A DNA stretch of 64,000 nucleotides from Fennellomyces sp. T-0311 (lineage: Eukaryota; Mucoromycota; Mucoromycetes; Mucorales; Lichtheimiaceae): NCBI GenBank assembly GCA_025266875.1, contig JALLLT010000016.1, positions 1-64,000 of the forward strand. The letters run 5' to 3'. Both the position numbers and the translations under genes were made by a program. The notes beneath the pieces are model-generated. The model had not been told where the DNA came from. It saw only the letters and a list, made by a program, of their open reading frames with translations, and did no database searches. Positions 34,501 to 45,669 of this stretch are shown one piece after another (within the stretch, counting starts at the first letter, position 1; each line of letters opens with the position of its first letter).

Positions 34501-35117
34501 AGCTCAAACCCCACACCGAATTATTGCCCATATACCCTATCATAAAACCATGTGCAATGTTTCGGTGTGGCTATGTACTATTTGCTATTAAAGTAAACAG
34601 CGTGCACACATTCCTAGATTACTGAACGTTCGACTCAAGTATGCTGCCACTGGACATAGTCTGGGCAAAGATACGTTTTGGAGAAACTATACAAATTCGC
34701 TTGTTAATTTCGCCGTTATATCATTTGGCCTCGAAAATCGTGTTAACTGCATTCCGGGAATTGATTCTTTTAAATTTCCAGTCGATCACATTGAGGCTCT
34801 GTCCCTTGTCAGAAGAGTATTTAGCATGTACTTCGAAAGACACGCTTTTGCTCTTAAGGTTGCTAGTTTCAATGTCACATCCGCTAGTAGTAACAGAATG
34901 GGCTGCCGTACTTGCATTATACATTCTTCAATAGTGTGCTTGCGGAGGATATCAACAGTTCTGTACGATTTCCACACTCTTTTCTGCTTGCGACTGCCAA
35001 ATCTACCACTGTAGTCATTCAGTACCATACACAACATATAGGGCCTCTCTTCAGTTCAAATCCAAAGGCACATATGTTATTCAACTTTTTAATTGATCAT
35101 ATCCGAAAGGAGATAAA
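31519..35117. other. Long non-coding spacer; weak coding-like patches
   Basis: I see no assembled gene in 3.6 kb. The stretch 33290-33560 is the right copy of the diverged repeat. Plus-strand patches near 33990-34390 and 34640-34800 (for example the reading GKDTFWRNYTNSLVNFAVIS) look somewhat coding but lack a start, splice chain or family match. They may be fossils of a lost gene. Confidence 0.45.
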
Positions 35118-36622
35118 TTAGAGGGTCTTTCCCAGGTCTCTCTTTTTCTTGAGCGCTCGTTCAGCACGATAAACAACACGATCAAACAAACCAGCTACGG
35201 TGAAAATACCGCCCACAATGGCACATACACCCGTAAGAAAACTTGCAAATGATGACCGTTCCTCTCGATAAATGATCAACATTGGCGAAATATCCATCAC
35301 AAAAAACACGCCTTCAGTAAACAAATTCATCAGATGTCTCTACCATTTCGTATCGAGTAACCCTTTTCTTACCTGGAAGACCGTTTGTGCCCTCAGCCAA
35401 GGTGCGTTCATTTTGAGTAACCGAGTACTGGTTAGTGTAAATGGGGTTGCCACTGAGGGGCAGCAGCTCGGTCGACACAATCTTTAAAAAGTAATGATAT
35501 ACCGTGTTTGCTTTTACACAGCAACAATTTAGCGTTTCCAAATAATAATAATAAAAAAAGGTCGCCTGTTGCTTACCATTGCTGGTTTTCTTTTGTGTTC
35601 CAGCCAAAGGGTTTGTCACGGCCGAAGTGGAAGGAGGATTAGTGACATGAGTTGCTGAATTGGGATCGGGACCAAATTTCAGATGATGGATTTCGTGTGA
35701 CAAGTCATAGCGACTGCCATCCTCAGCACCTTTGAAATACGATTGCAGGTTGTGGAGATGCATATTGGACTGTTGGAACGATTGACCAGGTGCAATATGG
35801 AAATTGCCACGCACTTTGTTGACAGAGAGCTGTCCATGAACATTGCATCCCTCGTTGGCTTGGTTATCGATTTTGTCGCGCCAGTTTTCTCGTACGCATT
35901 GTTCGAATTTGTCCTTATCCCCCATTCCCCATCCCATTGCTCCGTACGCTTGTCGAATATCATCGCATGTGTTGCAGCATCCATCTGGCCGTAATGATCG
36001 TGCGCCAAAACAGCTTCCACACTCATTCTCGTCTTGCTTTTTCAGTGCTAACTCAGCACCTTTGGTATCATCACCCAATTCTATCATTCGTCGGATGAGC
36101 GCTGGGCCATGTATAGAAGAAAGTGGGAAGCTTTACTTTTTGCTTTTTCGGTATCGATTTTCACACCCATTGGGTCAAGGCGTACTTTATAGACGTCGTG
36201 CGTGTATCCCGTCGTATGCTCGCCACTATCATCCATGATATCGATGCTAAGCACTAATACATGTTAAGAAAAAACTGGTGTATCTTTTGTTAAGTTATGC
36301 TTACTGTGACAAGGCATCTTGGGAAACGTAATGTTGAACTGAATGTTCATCTTTTCTTTTCTTCCCTTGTCAACAATTAACTCTGGTTGCCATTGTGGAG
36401 TGCGATATGCTACGAGTTCCGATAGCACAAGGTATAAAATGATCAACGCGCTGATGACGGTTACTTTATAAAGCGTCAATGGCAGTGAAAAAAAAACTAT
36501 AGTCCTTTTATTTTCATCGTACCAGCAGCTCCTGAAGTTGTCTTGACTCGGAAATCGTCCAATGTTTTTGCATAGGCATCGAATTGACGAAACCGTAGAA
36601 ACAGCGAGCCCTGCTTCGCCAT
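35118..36622 (-). CDS. ERV46: ER-Golgi cargo receptor Erv46 (ERGIC3)
   Basis: Erv46 pairs with Erv41 and cycles in COPII/COPI vesicles between ER and Golgi. The first exon MAKQGSLFLRFRQFDAYAKT then LDDFRVKTTSGAA is the conserved N-terminus. It is spliced to the first membrane helix VTVISALIILYLVLSELVAY. The lumenal part has MNIQFNITFPKMPCH and MDDSGEHTTGYTHDVYKVRL. The hallmark Cys-rich block ECGSCFGARSLRPDGCCNTC then DDIRQAYGAMGW follows, with EGCNVHGQLSVNKVRGNFHI and NMHLHNLQSYFKG after it. The last exon has GVFFVMDISPMLIIYREER and the second helix FLTGVCAIVGGIFTVAGLFD, ending in a Lys-rich cytosolic tail KKKRDLGKTL, consistent with retrieval signals. The start ATG lies only 64 bp after the stop of the NTAQ1 gene on the same strand. 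Confidence 0.93.
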
Positions 36623-36686
36623 TGTATGAAGGAAAAGGGTAAAAGAGTGTCGTGTCGCAAATTCACTCGATCTCAACAGCTCCGCT

Positions 36687-37608
36687 TTATGGCGCGTGCG
36701 CCAGCAGCACTGTACCAAAAAACTGCTCTTCCTGAACTACTACACCATATTTTTCAGGCGACACCGTGTTTTCTGTCATGTTCATGTATTCGTAAAGATT
36801 CATTTTGCCGTCTAGCAATAATAGGTTAGAAATTGATGTTTCCACGCTTGGAAACCCAAATAACTACCTTTCGACGCGACAGGCGGATAATCCGGAGGGG
36901 GCTTCACATATTCGCCATCTTCTTTCAACTGACAACAAATTATTAAGATTGCCTCCATGGATGCAAAATGAACCCGTTACCATGTGGGATCTATCCGACG
37001 CAAACTCTCTCAGGTACACCGACCCAGGGACGAGACGGAAATATCTGGGATTGCCATATTAGGTGCTTTTTTTTTCGAGGAGGTAAAGCATCCTACCGCT
37101 GGTATTCCTCCCGAAGTTGCAGCTCTGGTTGAAAAGCTTCCATAACATATCGATCTGCACGGCACGGGAATGGCAATGTAGTATCCATGTCATACATATA
37201 GTATCTACAGAAAAGTTCATTACACTATTCGAGAGATAAAGGGTATGGCTTACTCTTTGTTTTCTTCATCGTGGTAGTAAAGAATGACATGGTAGTCCTA
37301 ATACATATCGCGCTTTCAGTAATCGAGGACAATATTTATGGAACGACATTTATGTTACCCAAAGAACCGGCTGTCCCACACTTGCTAACTTCTGTTTCCA
37401 TATTGGAATCTATGCTTTTCTTCATTATGATTGAATGAACAGCGACTTTTTGTCTTACGATTTTGTTTGGGTTGCTTATGAACACCACTGTGCAATGATC
37501 AAGTATGGCTGGGTTGGTCTCAGCGATTGTTTTACACAACATGTAGACATTTTCTTCACAGTATGCGGATGTGTAAGTTAATTCTTCTCTCTTTAACGGA
37601 ATGTGCAT
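36687..37608 (-). CDS. NTAQ1: Protein N-terminal glutamine amidohydrolase (NTAQ1)
   Basis: This enzyme deamidates N-terminal Gln to Glu as an early step of the Arg/N-degron pathway. Seven exons (37608-37459, 37409-37359, 37297-37254, 37204-37097, 37044-36981, 36928-36868, 36811-36687) join in phase to 200 residues, close to the animal enzyme (about 205). The catalytic Cys is in LTYTSAYCEENVYMLCK, the His in PVLWDYHVILYYHDEENKE and the Asp in YYMYDMDTTLPFPC. Other family landmarks are IPIWKQKL, VYLREFASDRSHM and PPPDYPPVASKDGKMNLYEY. It is rich in short introns, including a 51-nt and a 44-nt exon. All catalytic residues are present, so it should be active. Confidence 0.92.
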
Positions 37609-38107
37609 TGCTCGAACAGAAAAAAAAAGTAGAAAGAGACGGAGACCAAACACATCACACACTGGAAGGCTCTCTCTTCATTTTTCGCACAGTTCCATCT
37701 ACCCAGCAGCAAATGTTTATTAAAAGGAGACGATGGTTGGCGTCTACGTAAGTGATGCCAAAAGGGAAGTTTGATCTTGCATATGTGTGAACTTCTTGAG
37801 ATCCAATTTTATTACGAACCGACCAAAACAAAGAGTTGGTATCGCAGGAAGGATGGGCGCTCCCAGACCAATAAGCGAGCTAGATGCACCACACGTTTTT
37901 GACCAGATGAAGCACTGCAAAAACGATGGGGGGAGGGAGAAAGGACCAAGTGCAGATAAGCAAACAATCGTGCAAAGGCCATCCCACATCACTTTTTTTT
38001 TCATATCCATGTCATTGGCAGGCTAATCAGTGGCACAGAAAAACATATTAAATAATTTTCTACACTAACAGCTTTTCAAGCCAAATAGATAACATAGCGC
38101 CTGGACT
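37609..38107. other. Short spacer with a possible tiny ORF
   Basis: A minus-strand two-exon reading near 37885-38012 would encode about 32 residues, starting MDMKKKVMWDGLCTIVCLSA, with a hydrophobic helix. I cannot tie it to a family, and overlapping frames are open on both strands. I do not call a gene. Confidence 0.35.
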
Positions 38108-38248
38108 TTATGGGAAGTAAGGAGCAAAAGGAGGCATTAATTGGTCTTTTGGCGTGGGAATCCTATGCAAATCAGGTCGGTCCGGCGAAACCTTGAAATG
38201 CTTGATGAACACCTGATCGAAACGAATAAAGTGATGAGCGGATTGCAT
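38108..38248 (-). CDS. Small uncharacterised protein or last exon (46 aa)
   Basis: The frame MQSAHHFIRFDQVFIKHFKV then SPDRPDLHRIPTPKDQLMPP ending FAPYFP looks constrained (aromatic, charged and proline-rich) and ends in TAA at 38108. TTTATAG immediately precedes the ATG, so this could be the 3' exon of a longer transcript with the acceptor at 38249. The style resembles small accessory subunits of mitochondrial complexes, but I do not recognise which. No partner exon was found with confidence upstream. Confidence 0.4.
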   Translation of the reverse strand: MQSAHHFIRFDQVFIKHFKVSPDRPDLHRIPTPKDQLMPPFAPYFP

Positions 38249-38566
38249 CTATAAACGGAATTAAAGATAACGCGGGTCAGGGTCAAAAGATGAAACGTTT
38301 TCCATGGCACCTAATAACAAGGGCTCGTTATAACTTTCTTCACCCCAAAAACATGAAACGGGGGTGATGATACCTCGTTTGATTGTCTATTATAGTAGAT
38401 TACGCCAGCGTGATGCGACAAAGAAAAGGATCTCATGGTCTATCAGCTTACTACTGCAACATTTGCAGAACTAAGTGTGTTGCTGTTGTTGTTGTTGTCA
38501 GCAGAAAAAATGTTGCGCCGAAAGTCTAAAATGTCCAAACGATTCGCAATACGCCCAATTTGTTTG

Positions 38567-38590
38567 TATATATATATATATATATATATA
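38567..38590. repeat. (TA)n microsatellite
   Basis: An uninterrupted TA run of about 24 bp, upstream of the small mitochondrial-type gene at 38706. Confidence 0.9.
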
Positions 38591-38705
38591 CATAGAAACG
38601 TTCTTACCGGACAATAGGTCCTGGGGCACTGCATATATAAAGTACAACAAAAAGTTGTCCTTGGCTTTTCCCTCATCTCTTTCTCTTTTCTTTCACATCT
38701 GCAAC

Positions 38706-38990
38706 ATGCTTAGCTCAGTAACCCGTCGGTCAGTGATTCCCCGCTTGGCCTTGGTCCGTCAATATACTCTGATTCCATCCACTCCACAACAACAACACAG
38801 CATCATCAAGGAGGACGAACATCCAAATCCCATTCATGCCATGTACAACACGGAAAACCAATCAATGATCGATACCACTGCTCCTGGTGGTCATTCTGCT
38901 CCGCAACATGCCGCTGCAAGTGACATGAACTCATTCATCGGAAGCGGCGATGCCTTTAGTCCCACGTTCAACACTGTATTTGATGAATAA
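38706..38990 (+). CDS. Small predicted mitochondrial protein (94 aa)
   Basis: The frame is intronless, with a clear ATG after a CT-rich leader. The N-terminus MLSSVTRRSVIPRLALVRQY is Arg/Ser-rich and amphipathic with no acidic residues, as expected for a mitochondrial presequence. The mature part is hydrophilic (KEDEHPNPIHAMYNTENQSM, GDAFSPTFNTVFDE). The stop is followed by TAAAGAG and an AT-rich 3' region. Family unknown. Confidence 0.6.
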   Translation: MLSSVTRRSVIPRLALVRQYTLIPSTPQQQHSIIKEDEHPNPIHAMYNTENQSMIDTTAPGGHSAPQHAAASDMNSFIGSGDAFSPTFNTVFDE

Positions 38991-39079
38991 TAAAGAGATT
39001 GTTTTATGAGGGGAATATATTATCTACATTGTATAGCTATTTAAAAAGAACAAATTAAACTTTACAGGGTCAAAGTAAT

Positions 39080-42029
39080 CTATATGAAAGGGATGTTGTC
39101 CATATCGATTTCGTCGGCAATAGCGTCCAGCGTTGAATCAAATGCTTCGTCATCTGCCTCTTCGTAATACTCGGCAGATACCACGCTGGTGGTGGACTTG
39201 CTTGCAAACGTTCTGGAAAAGACACCGCCGAGCATTTTGTTGACAATGCCGCCGGATTCAACAGGCGTGGTGGGATCATCCGACGAAGCAACACTTGTCA
39301 GTGGTGAGGAAGGTTCGGTGGGGGGACTGCCAGCGACCGAGGAAGCGGATACAGGCGGAACGGGTATCGGTTGTTGTTGAGACGACAAGGTTGGAGTGCT
39401 TGCCGAAGTGGAAATCTTGAAGCTTGATTGAGAGGAGACAGACGAGGAGTAGGTGGTGGTTGTGGATGAGCGGGAAGTGAAACTGCGTAGAATACCGCGT
39501 TGGCGACGTTGTGGGGCAGCAACCACTGATTGGGGTGGCAAGGCGGACGGGTCGGAAACGATTGGCTTTGGTTTAGGAGAAGTTGGGGCTGGTGTTTCTT
39601 CTTCAGGTAATTCGATTTCAGGCAGCGGCGCCTTCCAGAAATTGTAATCGCTGAACTCTTCATGGATCGCCTTGTTTATGGGAGGGAATATCTGGTCTAC
39701 GAGATCATTCAGATGAAGATACGATGACTTGAAGCCCAACAGCAGTTCCAATTTCAATTCGCCGTACGGATCGATGGTAAAGATACGTGAGGCAGGGACA
39801 TCGACGCTGCGGTATGATATCGCATCAGTGATTCTGTTACCAAACCCGGCATAGAACGGATTTTTGCCGTTGAATAAACGCAGAACGTCGCGCAAACACG
39901 CCATTTTGAACAACTCGGGTTTGCGCATGATCACTTCGCGGTGGAGCGAGGTGAAGAGGCGGTCTGGAGACATGATGACGGGCCCAACTGGCAAATGGTA
40001 TTCGTTCTGTTGCACCTTCTTCAAATAGTCGCGTGTCGAGTCAGCTTGTCCAATGGCACGGCTCGTCAAGTACAAGAACTGATAGCCGTTCTTTTCAACG
40101 TCCGTGTATAGCTTTGCTATTCCAGCATGCGTCCAATCCCGTCCAATGAAATTAAACATATGTCCCAGCGCGTCCGACTTGGTGATTGTCCCGTCGATAT
40201 CCGAAATCACAATGTTCACATCGTAATCCCAAAAGAATATCTTGGCCTTGCACATGGCCTTTCCTTGATACGCCGACGTGACGGAAAAGCATACTTCGTT
40301 CACTCCCTTTTGCAAGTTCAAACTCTTGAGTTGCTCCGATGTCAGTCGCAACGTTTTCGCATAGTTCTTTTGCGGGAAATCCAATGGTTCTTCGTCGGGG
40401 TGCGTGTGCTGCGCTGACCAACCAACGGATGTTGTCTTGGTCGTCGTCGTGAACGTCGTTGTCTCGTTTGGATCGGCTTCTTCGGTGGGCCCAACGAGAG
40501 GTGTGGCTGGCATACCAGGTAAAGGTGCTGCCACGGATGAACGACTCAGCCATTGTCTCCAGCCTCGCCCAAACGAATACGTGTCTCTGCTGTCCGAAAC
40601 CGGGTCCTCTTGCTGTGTCTCTTCCGCCTGCTCCTTGCGGAATAAAACCAGACAGGTGAACAGAGGTCCGGTGTGACTGGATGTATAGTATCGACCGTGA
40701 TGACGGAACACAAGTCGTCGATCATTCAGCAGGTTGGGATTGTGGACAAAGTTGTCATAGGTGATCTGCTCCTTGTCAAAGATCTCTGCGTTCTTTTCGT
40801 CGTCGGCACTCAGCGCAGCCAATCCGCATAAACTCAGCTCGATGCGGTAAGTTTCGCCGGGCTTGATATTGATGCCATCCTCCGGATCTTCTGTCTTGGG
40901 TTCCTCCTTTTTCATTTCTGTTTCCACCGAAAGTGAACCTAGGCCACGTTCAAGTTCAGTGGTAGGTGTTGCTGGTGTAGACATGCTGCGATCCTTGTCG
41001 TCATTTTCAGTCTTGTATCCGGCAATATCCAAAAAGATAGATTCAGCATCGTTTTGTCGAGGCGACGTGGGTTCTGTGGGAGTGTTCCTGGTATGGACTG
41101 AAGTATGTGTAACGTCCATCCATGTGCTGTAGATGTCTCCATCGGCAGGTCTGACAATATACGTTTCCTTGGCAACAGTTGTGCTGGTGATGGCCTCGGG
41201 AATGTATCGTTCCAGCAATGACGCACCGTCTTCCATCGGATAAATGTCATTCTTGGGCTGCGGTTCATCGGATGGCTGCATAAACGGATCCATCTTGGTG
41301 ACGACTTTATCCACCTGCTCCTCAATAATCATTTTGGGCGACTGCAACTCGGCCGGAACGCGTATGGTGTGTTTCTTTTCTGCTTCATCGTCAAACGGAT
41401 CCTCAGTCGATTTTTGTTGATCTAAAATAGGAACCCTCGTTAATATCGCTTCATTTTTTCTCATGTTCACAAAACGTTTACCCTTCTGAGGATTCTTGGA
41501 CTCGCCAATGTCCAAATACGGTGGTTCCTAATTAAAGAAAAAAAAAACTCAATATATGATGTAATCGCATCGAATGAACCTAAATATATACCTCGTCTTC
41601 CTTTGTTTCTTCTTCAATGGCGCTCATGATGGGAGACGTTTGGAATTCTTCAGGAACTTCATGCTCGGTTTCAAAAACGAAAAAGGCTTCGCCAGCTTCA
41701 CCCATCTTCATCATGTACGGTATGAGCTGGCCATTAATCTCGATCTCAACCTATCAAAGAATAGTTTAGCCCCAGTTTATGCAAGTAATGGGGGATTGAC
41801 CCCAACACCCCTTAACATGTCAAACAAAGCTCCGCTGTACCTTTTTTTCCTGAGGCATTAATAAAGAAAGTTTGCCAAACCGAACATGAAACGGTGAACA
41901 CGCGAGTTCGCCATTTTGTTGTTTAACCACCACAATGTCGATCGCACCAGACAACGTTGCGGGATTTATGTCATTGTAGAATTGATGAACGGTTGTGATG
42001 AGATTGCTTATACGTCCCACGTATTCCAT
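39080..42029 (-). CDS. PAH1: Lipin-type phosphatidate phosphatase (Pah1/Ned1)
   Basis: Mg2+-dependent phosphatidate phosphatase, which makes diacylglycerol for triacylglycerol and controls phospholipid synthesis and nuclear membrane growth. The first exon has the N-LIP domain, starting MEYVGRISNLITTVHQFYND. It is spliced to VEIEINGQLIPYMMKMGEAG and then to a large exon. A long, acidic, Ser/Thr-rich middle follows, consistent with phospho-regulation. The catalytic C-LIP (HAD-like) domain has VNIVISDIDGTITKSDALGH with the DxDxT motif, then YLTSRAIGQADSTRDYL, PVIMSPDRLFTSLHREVIMR and NPFYAGFGNRITDAISYRSV. The tail is Ser/Pro-rich and ends AIADEIDMDNIPFI with acidic residues. Total length is about 900 residues, like other fungal lipins. 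A possible 48-nt in-frame intron near 41420-41470 leaves the exact length open. Confidence 0.93.
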
Positions 42030-42709
42030 GCTTAGGGTTTAAAAAAAAAGTAGAAGGGAGGGTGTGGAGAGGGCTGCCGTGAAAGTGTTATTCCTCTAGG
42101 GTGAAAAGTCGAGTTAATTATATATATATCGAAACTTTTGCTATATAGTCAAGTCTGAGTTTTCGCTGTGTACAACCCCACGTGAAGCTTGGTAGACCAC
42201 AAACTTTTCAACATGAGCCATTTCAGCATGTGGGCATATAGCGTTACACCATTCAGTTTCCCGCCCATGAATATAACTTGACAGCTCCCTGATCGTCACG
42301 ATGGCTTAATACATCACTGTTGCCACCCTAATCTGTCGCAATATAAAATCATTTGTTCCCCCAACAAATGTTGAGAACAATCCAAGCGCTAATTTCGGTT
42401 AATGACCCAAAAACTGGTCAGAAAATGTCATGCTAGGTTTTGATGGCCAAGATAAAAGTTTGGGCCAAGAAGTGCTTAGGGGTTATTACTGATTGACTCA
42501 CCTGAATATTATTCAATGACTTCATTTTTCTAAGCATTGACGATCACCATGGAAACTGTCGCGTGGCAACATGTCGTGATTTGACATCATTGATAGCTAT
42601 GCTGACAAAAATGACTTGAGATTAATCGGATGAAACAAGTTGTCAACAAATGGTCGGTGTTGTAAAAAAAAAAAAATCGCAAAGCGTTGCTTTTACACGA
42701 TCGGATCCC
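42030..42709. other. Divergent promoter region between lipin and mtTFB genes
   Basis: No gene is seen. AT-rich with a T(AT)n-like stretch near 42118-42130 and an A13 tract at 42663-42675 just before the mtTFB start. Confidence 0.5.
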
Positions 42710-44050
42710 ATGAGGAAAATTCAACTGCCAAAACTACCAACACTTGCCGAATGGAACAAACAATTTCGCGTCAAGAATGCATTAACGGCACCTCGAGCAA
42801 CTTTGGCTAGCTTGAAGACTGCAGGCAATTAGACTGCATTATGCATTCTTTTAAAAGATTATAAACTAATGGCACAATAGAAAAGGCCCTGGCACAGTTA
42901 AGCTTACCGCAAACACCGGATCAAGTCACGGCAGTTGAGATCTATCCTGGTAAGCCGAAGCGAAGGGAAAAAGCGTTATGTTTGCTTACCTCGACGCGAA
43001 ACAGGTCTCGGTGCATGGACGGGTGGTATGGCAGAGGCTGGATTCAATCGCATCATCACCTTGGAAAATAATGCAAAATACGCCAAATGGATTGCTGTAA
43101 GTTTTGTCGCAAACGCAACGGCTGCGCGTTTCATCATCTTATCAGAAAAAGATATTAGGATATGGCACAGGGATCGGATGGCGTGATTGAACTGCTGAGA
43201 AAGGACGGTTATGATTGGGATACCTACCTTGAACTCAAAAAGCCAGAGTACCTTGGATCGTTGGTGGATAACGACTGGTCTCGAGGTAACGACTGACTGC
43301 CTGGGTCATGCAGGAAGTTCTGATTATGTGGCATTTAGTGCATCCACATTTGTTCTTTACCGGAACATTGCCAAAGTCGGTCAAAGGCGAACAGTTGCTT
43401 GCACAGTTTGCGTCGTGCGTGAGTAATAGAATGGCAATGCACGCAAACGGACGTATCCAGATGGCGCTCTGGATGCCGGAACAATTATATACTGTAAGTT
43501 GTGCTATCGAATGTTTGCCAGTGTAACTAAGTATTTGGCGACAGAAATTCACAGCGCCACCTGGTTCGGCGGCACGGTGTAAAATGAGTATCGTGATCGA
43601 GGCATGTGCCCACGTCGAAAGTGTCTATGTGGCCGCACCCGACGAGATATATCCCCAGATCCCGTACTATTTTGTCAACATTATTCCTTTTGAGAATCGA
43701 AAAATCACTGGTAAGTCCGAACAAGTTGAGATGGAAGGTTTTTTTTTGACACATGGCACGTAGCACAATGGGATGTGTTCGAGTACGTCCTGAAGCACTT
43801 GTTCGTTATGCAGCGCAAGCCATTGAACAAAATGATAAAGTAAGTGTTTATCTCGCGACGGATCAATGAACAGCACGGTAACCGTGAATGTAGGACGCTG
43901 GGACCGGGGGCCGAGATTCTCTTGGATCGATTATCCTTCAATACGGACGTCGAAGTGGGCAATATGACTGTTGAGCAGTTGGATGAGGTTGCGGTGAAAT
44001 TCGATCAATGGCCGCTGCGTCCACGCGTATTGTTCGAGTTTGACTTTTAA
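42710..44050 (+). CDS. Mitochondrial transcription factor B / rRNA adenine dimethylase-like protein
   Basis: Related to KsgA/Dim1-type methyltransferases; fungal and animal mtTFB proteins are core factors for mitochondrial RNA polymerase. Eight exons read in phase: MRKIQLPKLPTLAEWNKQFR, then KALAQLSLPQTPDQVTAVEI, YPGLGAWTGGMAEAGFNRII with TLENNAKYAKWI (motif I and acidic SAM-site region), GVIELLRKDGYDWDTYLELK, VHPHLFFTGTLPKSVKGEQL, LAQFASCVSNRMAMHANGRI, KFTAPPGSAARCKMSIVIEA, YFVNIIPFENRKIT and TLGPGAEILLDRLSF. It ends LRPRVLFEFDF. The glycine-rich motif I is degenerate (PGLGAWTGG), as in Mtf1-type factors. The first intron appears to use a GC donor (CAG|GCAATT at 42825 to TAG at 42880). An in-frame upstream ATG at 42650 would add a Lys-rich leader. 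Confidence 0.7.
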
Positions 44051-44141
44051 CCCATTTGTATGAATAGACTATATATCCCCAAAAAACCAACAATAAACCT
44101 GAGCGTGTATGTAACAGTCTTTCTAGTTTGTCTCTCTTTTT

Positions 44142-44425
44142 TTATTGGGGCTTTTCATTGTTCATTTCAGCCTTGGTTTGCGAAGCTGCAAAGTTCCACT
44201 TGTTCTAATCAAATTCGCCGGTTAACAATCGTACCAATGGCAGAGCTTTATATATATTTATACCTGAGTCGCGTAAGCCAAAGCGGTCAAACCAATGGGA
44301 ACAACGGCGAGCCAAACGATCGAACGTCTTGTGTTGCGCTTGTTCCAACCGAAGTAGAGATGCGTGTTTTCACGGAGATGAGCCCATCGCTCAATGGCAG
44401 GATCGAGTTTAATGTCGTGACCCAT
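44142..44425 (-). CDS. NADH:ubiquinone oxidoreductase NDUFB4-like subunit
   Basis: A small accessory subunit of mitochondrial complex I. Two exons (44425-44264 and 44204-44142) give 74 residues. The start MGHDIKLDPAIERWAHLREN is followed by THLYFGWNKRNTRRSIVWLA, where a basic patch leads into one membrane helix (IVWLAVVPIGLTALAYAT), then a short polar tail NKWNFAASQTKAEMNNEKPQ. The LDPAIERW...RENxxxxFxWxxRN pattern before a single helix is how NDUFB4/B15 homologues look. It is converging tail to tail with the mtTFB gene (92 bp apart). Confidence 0.6.
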
Positions 44426-44579
44426 TTTTAATATTTGGTAGTTGGCTTACGGCAAAAGTATTTACATTCTCCCTGGCTAACATACTGTCGCAGTGAGCCG
44501 CCGCTGTGACTGCTTCCCACTGGAGCCGGCATCCACCAACGTTGGTGCAACGTTGGTGCAACGTCGCTGGCTTGAAGAT

Positions 44580-44842
44580 ACGACTTTTTTATTCGATGAT
44601 CAATTCTTTGGCAGCACCGCCAAGACAATTGAACAGCTCGTCCAAGAATCCTCCGGGGACTTGTGAGCTTCATAGTATCGGAAGGGCTGGATGAAAATGA
44701 ATCCAACAGCCTTGTATGTTCTAGGAATCACAGTTTTCTTTAGCACAGGCAGCAAGTATTTGTAGCCATAGACACTGGTTTTGTCTTCATCATCGACGGT
44801 GTTTGGCAGAAAGCCGTTGAACAGTATTTCTGGAATGAGCAA
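44580..44842 (-). pseudogene. Frameshifted gene fragment of unknown family
   Basis: The frame reads PEILFNGFLPNTVDDEDKTS, then VYGYKYLLPVLKKTVIPRTY and KAVGFIFIQPFRYYEAHKSP. At about 44655 the sensible reading shifts by one base to GFLDELFNCLGGAAKELIIE and a stop near 44594. The change falls in a C/G run (CCCCGGAGG), so a lost base or a sequence error would explain it. No start or upstream exons were identified. Confidence 0.35.
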
Positions 44843-45657
44843 AAATTAGGTGGTGGAACACAGGGTGATTTGGCTTCCAATAGTTTGTTGCAAAGGCACA
44901 TGTTGCTCTGTACATCGCCCACATACTCCAATTGGTACTAAGCGTTCATTCTGTATAAGTTATCCTCTTCCAGTTGTCTTGTATTGCGTAATATTTGGAT
45001 CGATTACTTGTTTGGAACAATATATTCGATGTACATAATTGATTATTTCAAAACGAGAATGTTTCCTTATGTATCGATAGCATGGTAGATCACTGATAGA
45101 ATAAACGCTAAAATCTCTAATCAGTATTTTCTAGTATGGTCTCGGTTGAATATTACCTTGAGGTAGAGGATTGCATAGTCTTCGTGTGGAATGCTCTTGT
45201 TAAGCTGTGAAAGGAGAAATAAACACAAGAAAGTGGTAGATAAAAACTTACGCCCGTCTTTATATTTTAGAGATACGAACTAGGCGTCTACGCGGCAAAT
45301 ATTTGTAGAAGTTTGTCTGCGCGCGAGGTCATTAGAATTTTATTATATAGAAAGAAGTAACATCAGATAATGATGCACCTGTAAATGTCTTAATGTGTGA
45401 TAGTCTGTTACTTGCATTACACGCTGCAACGTTCTCTTATAGTATTGATATTGCAAGGTAATTTGCAAATCACTTAGCAAGTGAAACAAAAAAAGTACTG
45501 AAAGAATTGACTAATGCAGTGGATTACTACTGACAACCTCTGAAAGCTAATTTTTTTTTAGGGTAAGCGATGAGATTTACTAATAACTTGTCAGTGCATT
45601 TATTTGATAGTAGCGTTGCGATATGATCAAATCTTCAGTCGATTTTTTATGGAGCAG
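44843..45657. other. AT-rich spacer, no gene seen
   Basis: No motif-bearing frame on either strand. Several T and A homopolymers. Confidence 0.5.
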
Positions 45658-45669
45658 CCTGTATCTAAT

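Noticed and set aside
34624..34830. Plus-strand coding-like patch (GKDTFWRNYTNSLVNFAVIS)
   Set aside because: No family recognised and no exon chain; mentioned only as a possible fossil.
37885..38012. Two-exon 32-aa minus-strand membrane peptide
   Set aside because: Too short to support, and overlapping frames are open on both strands.
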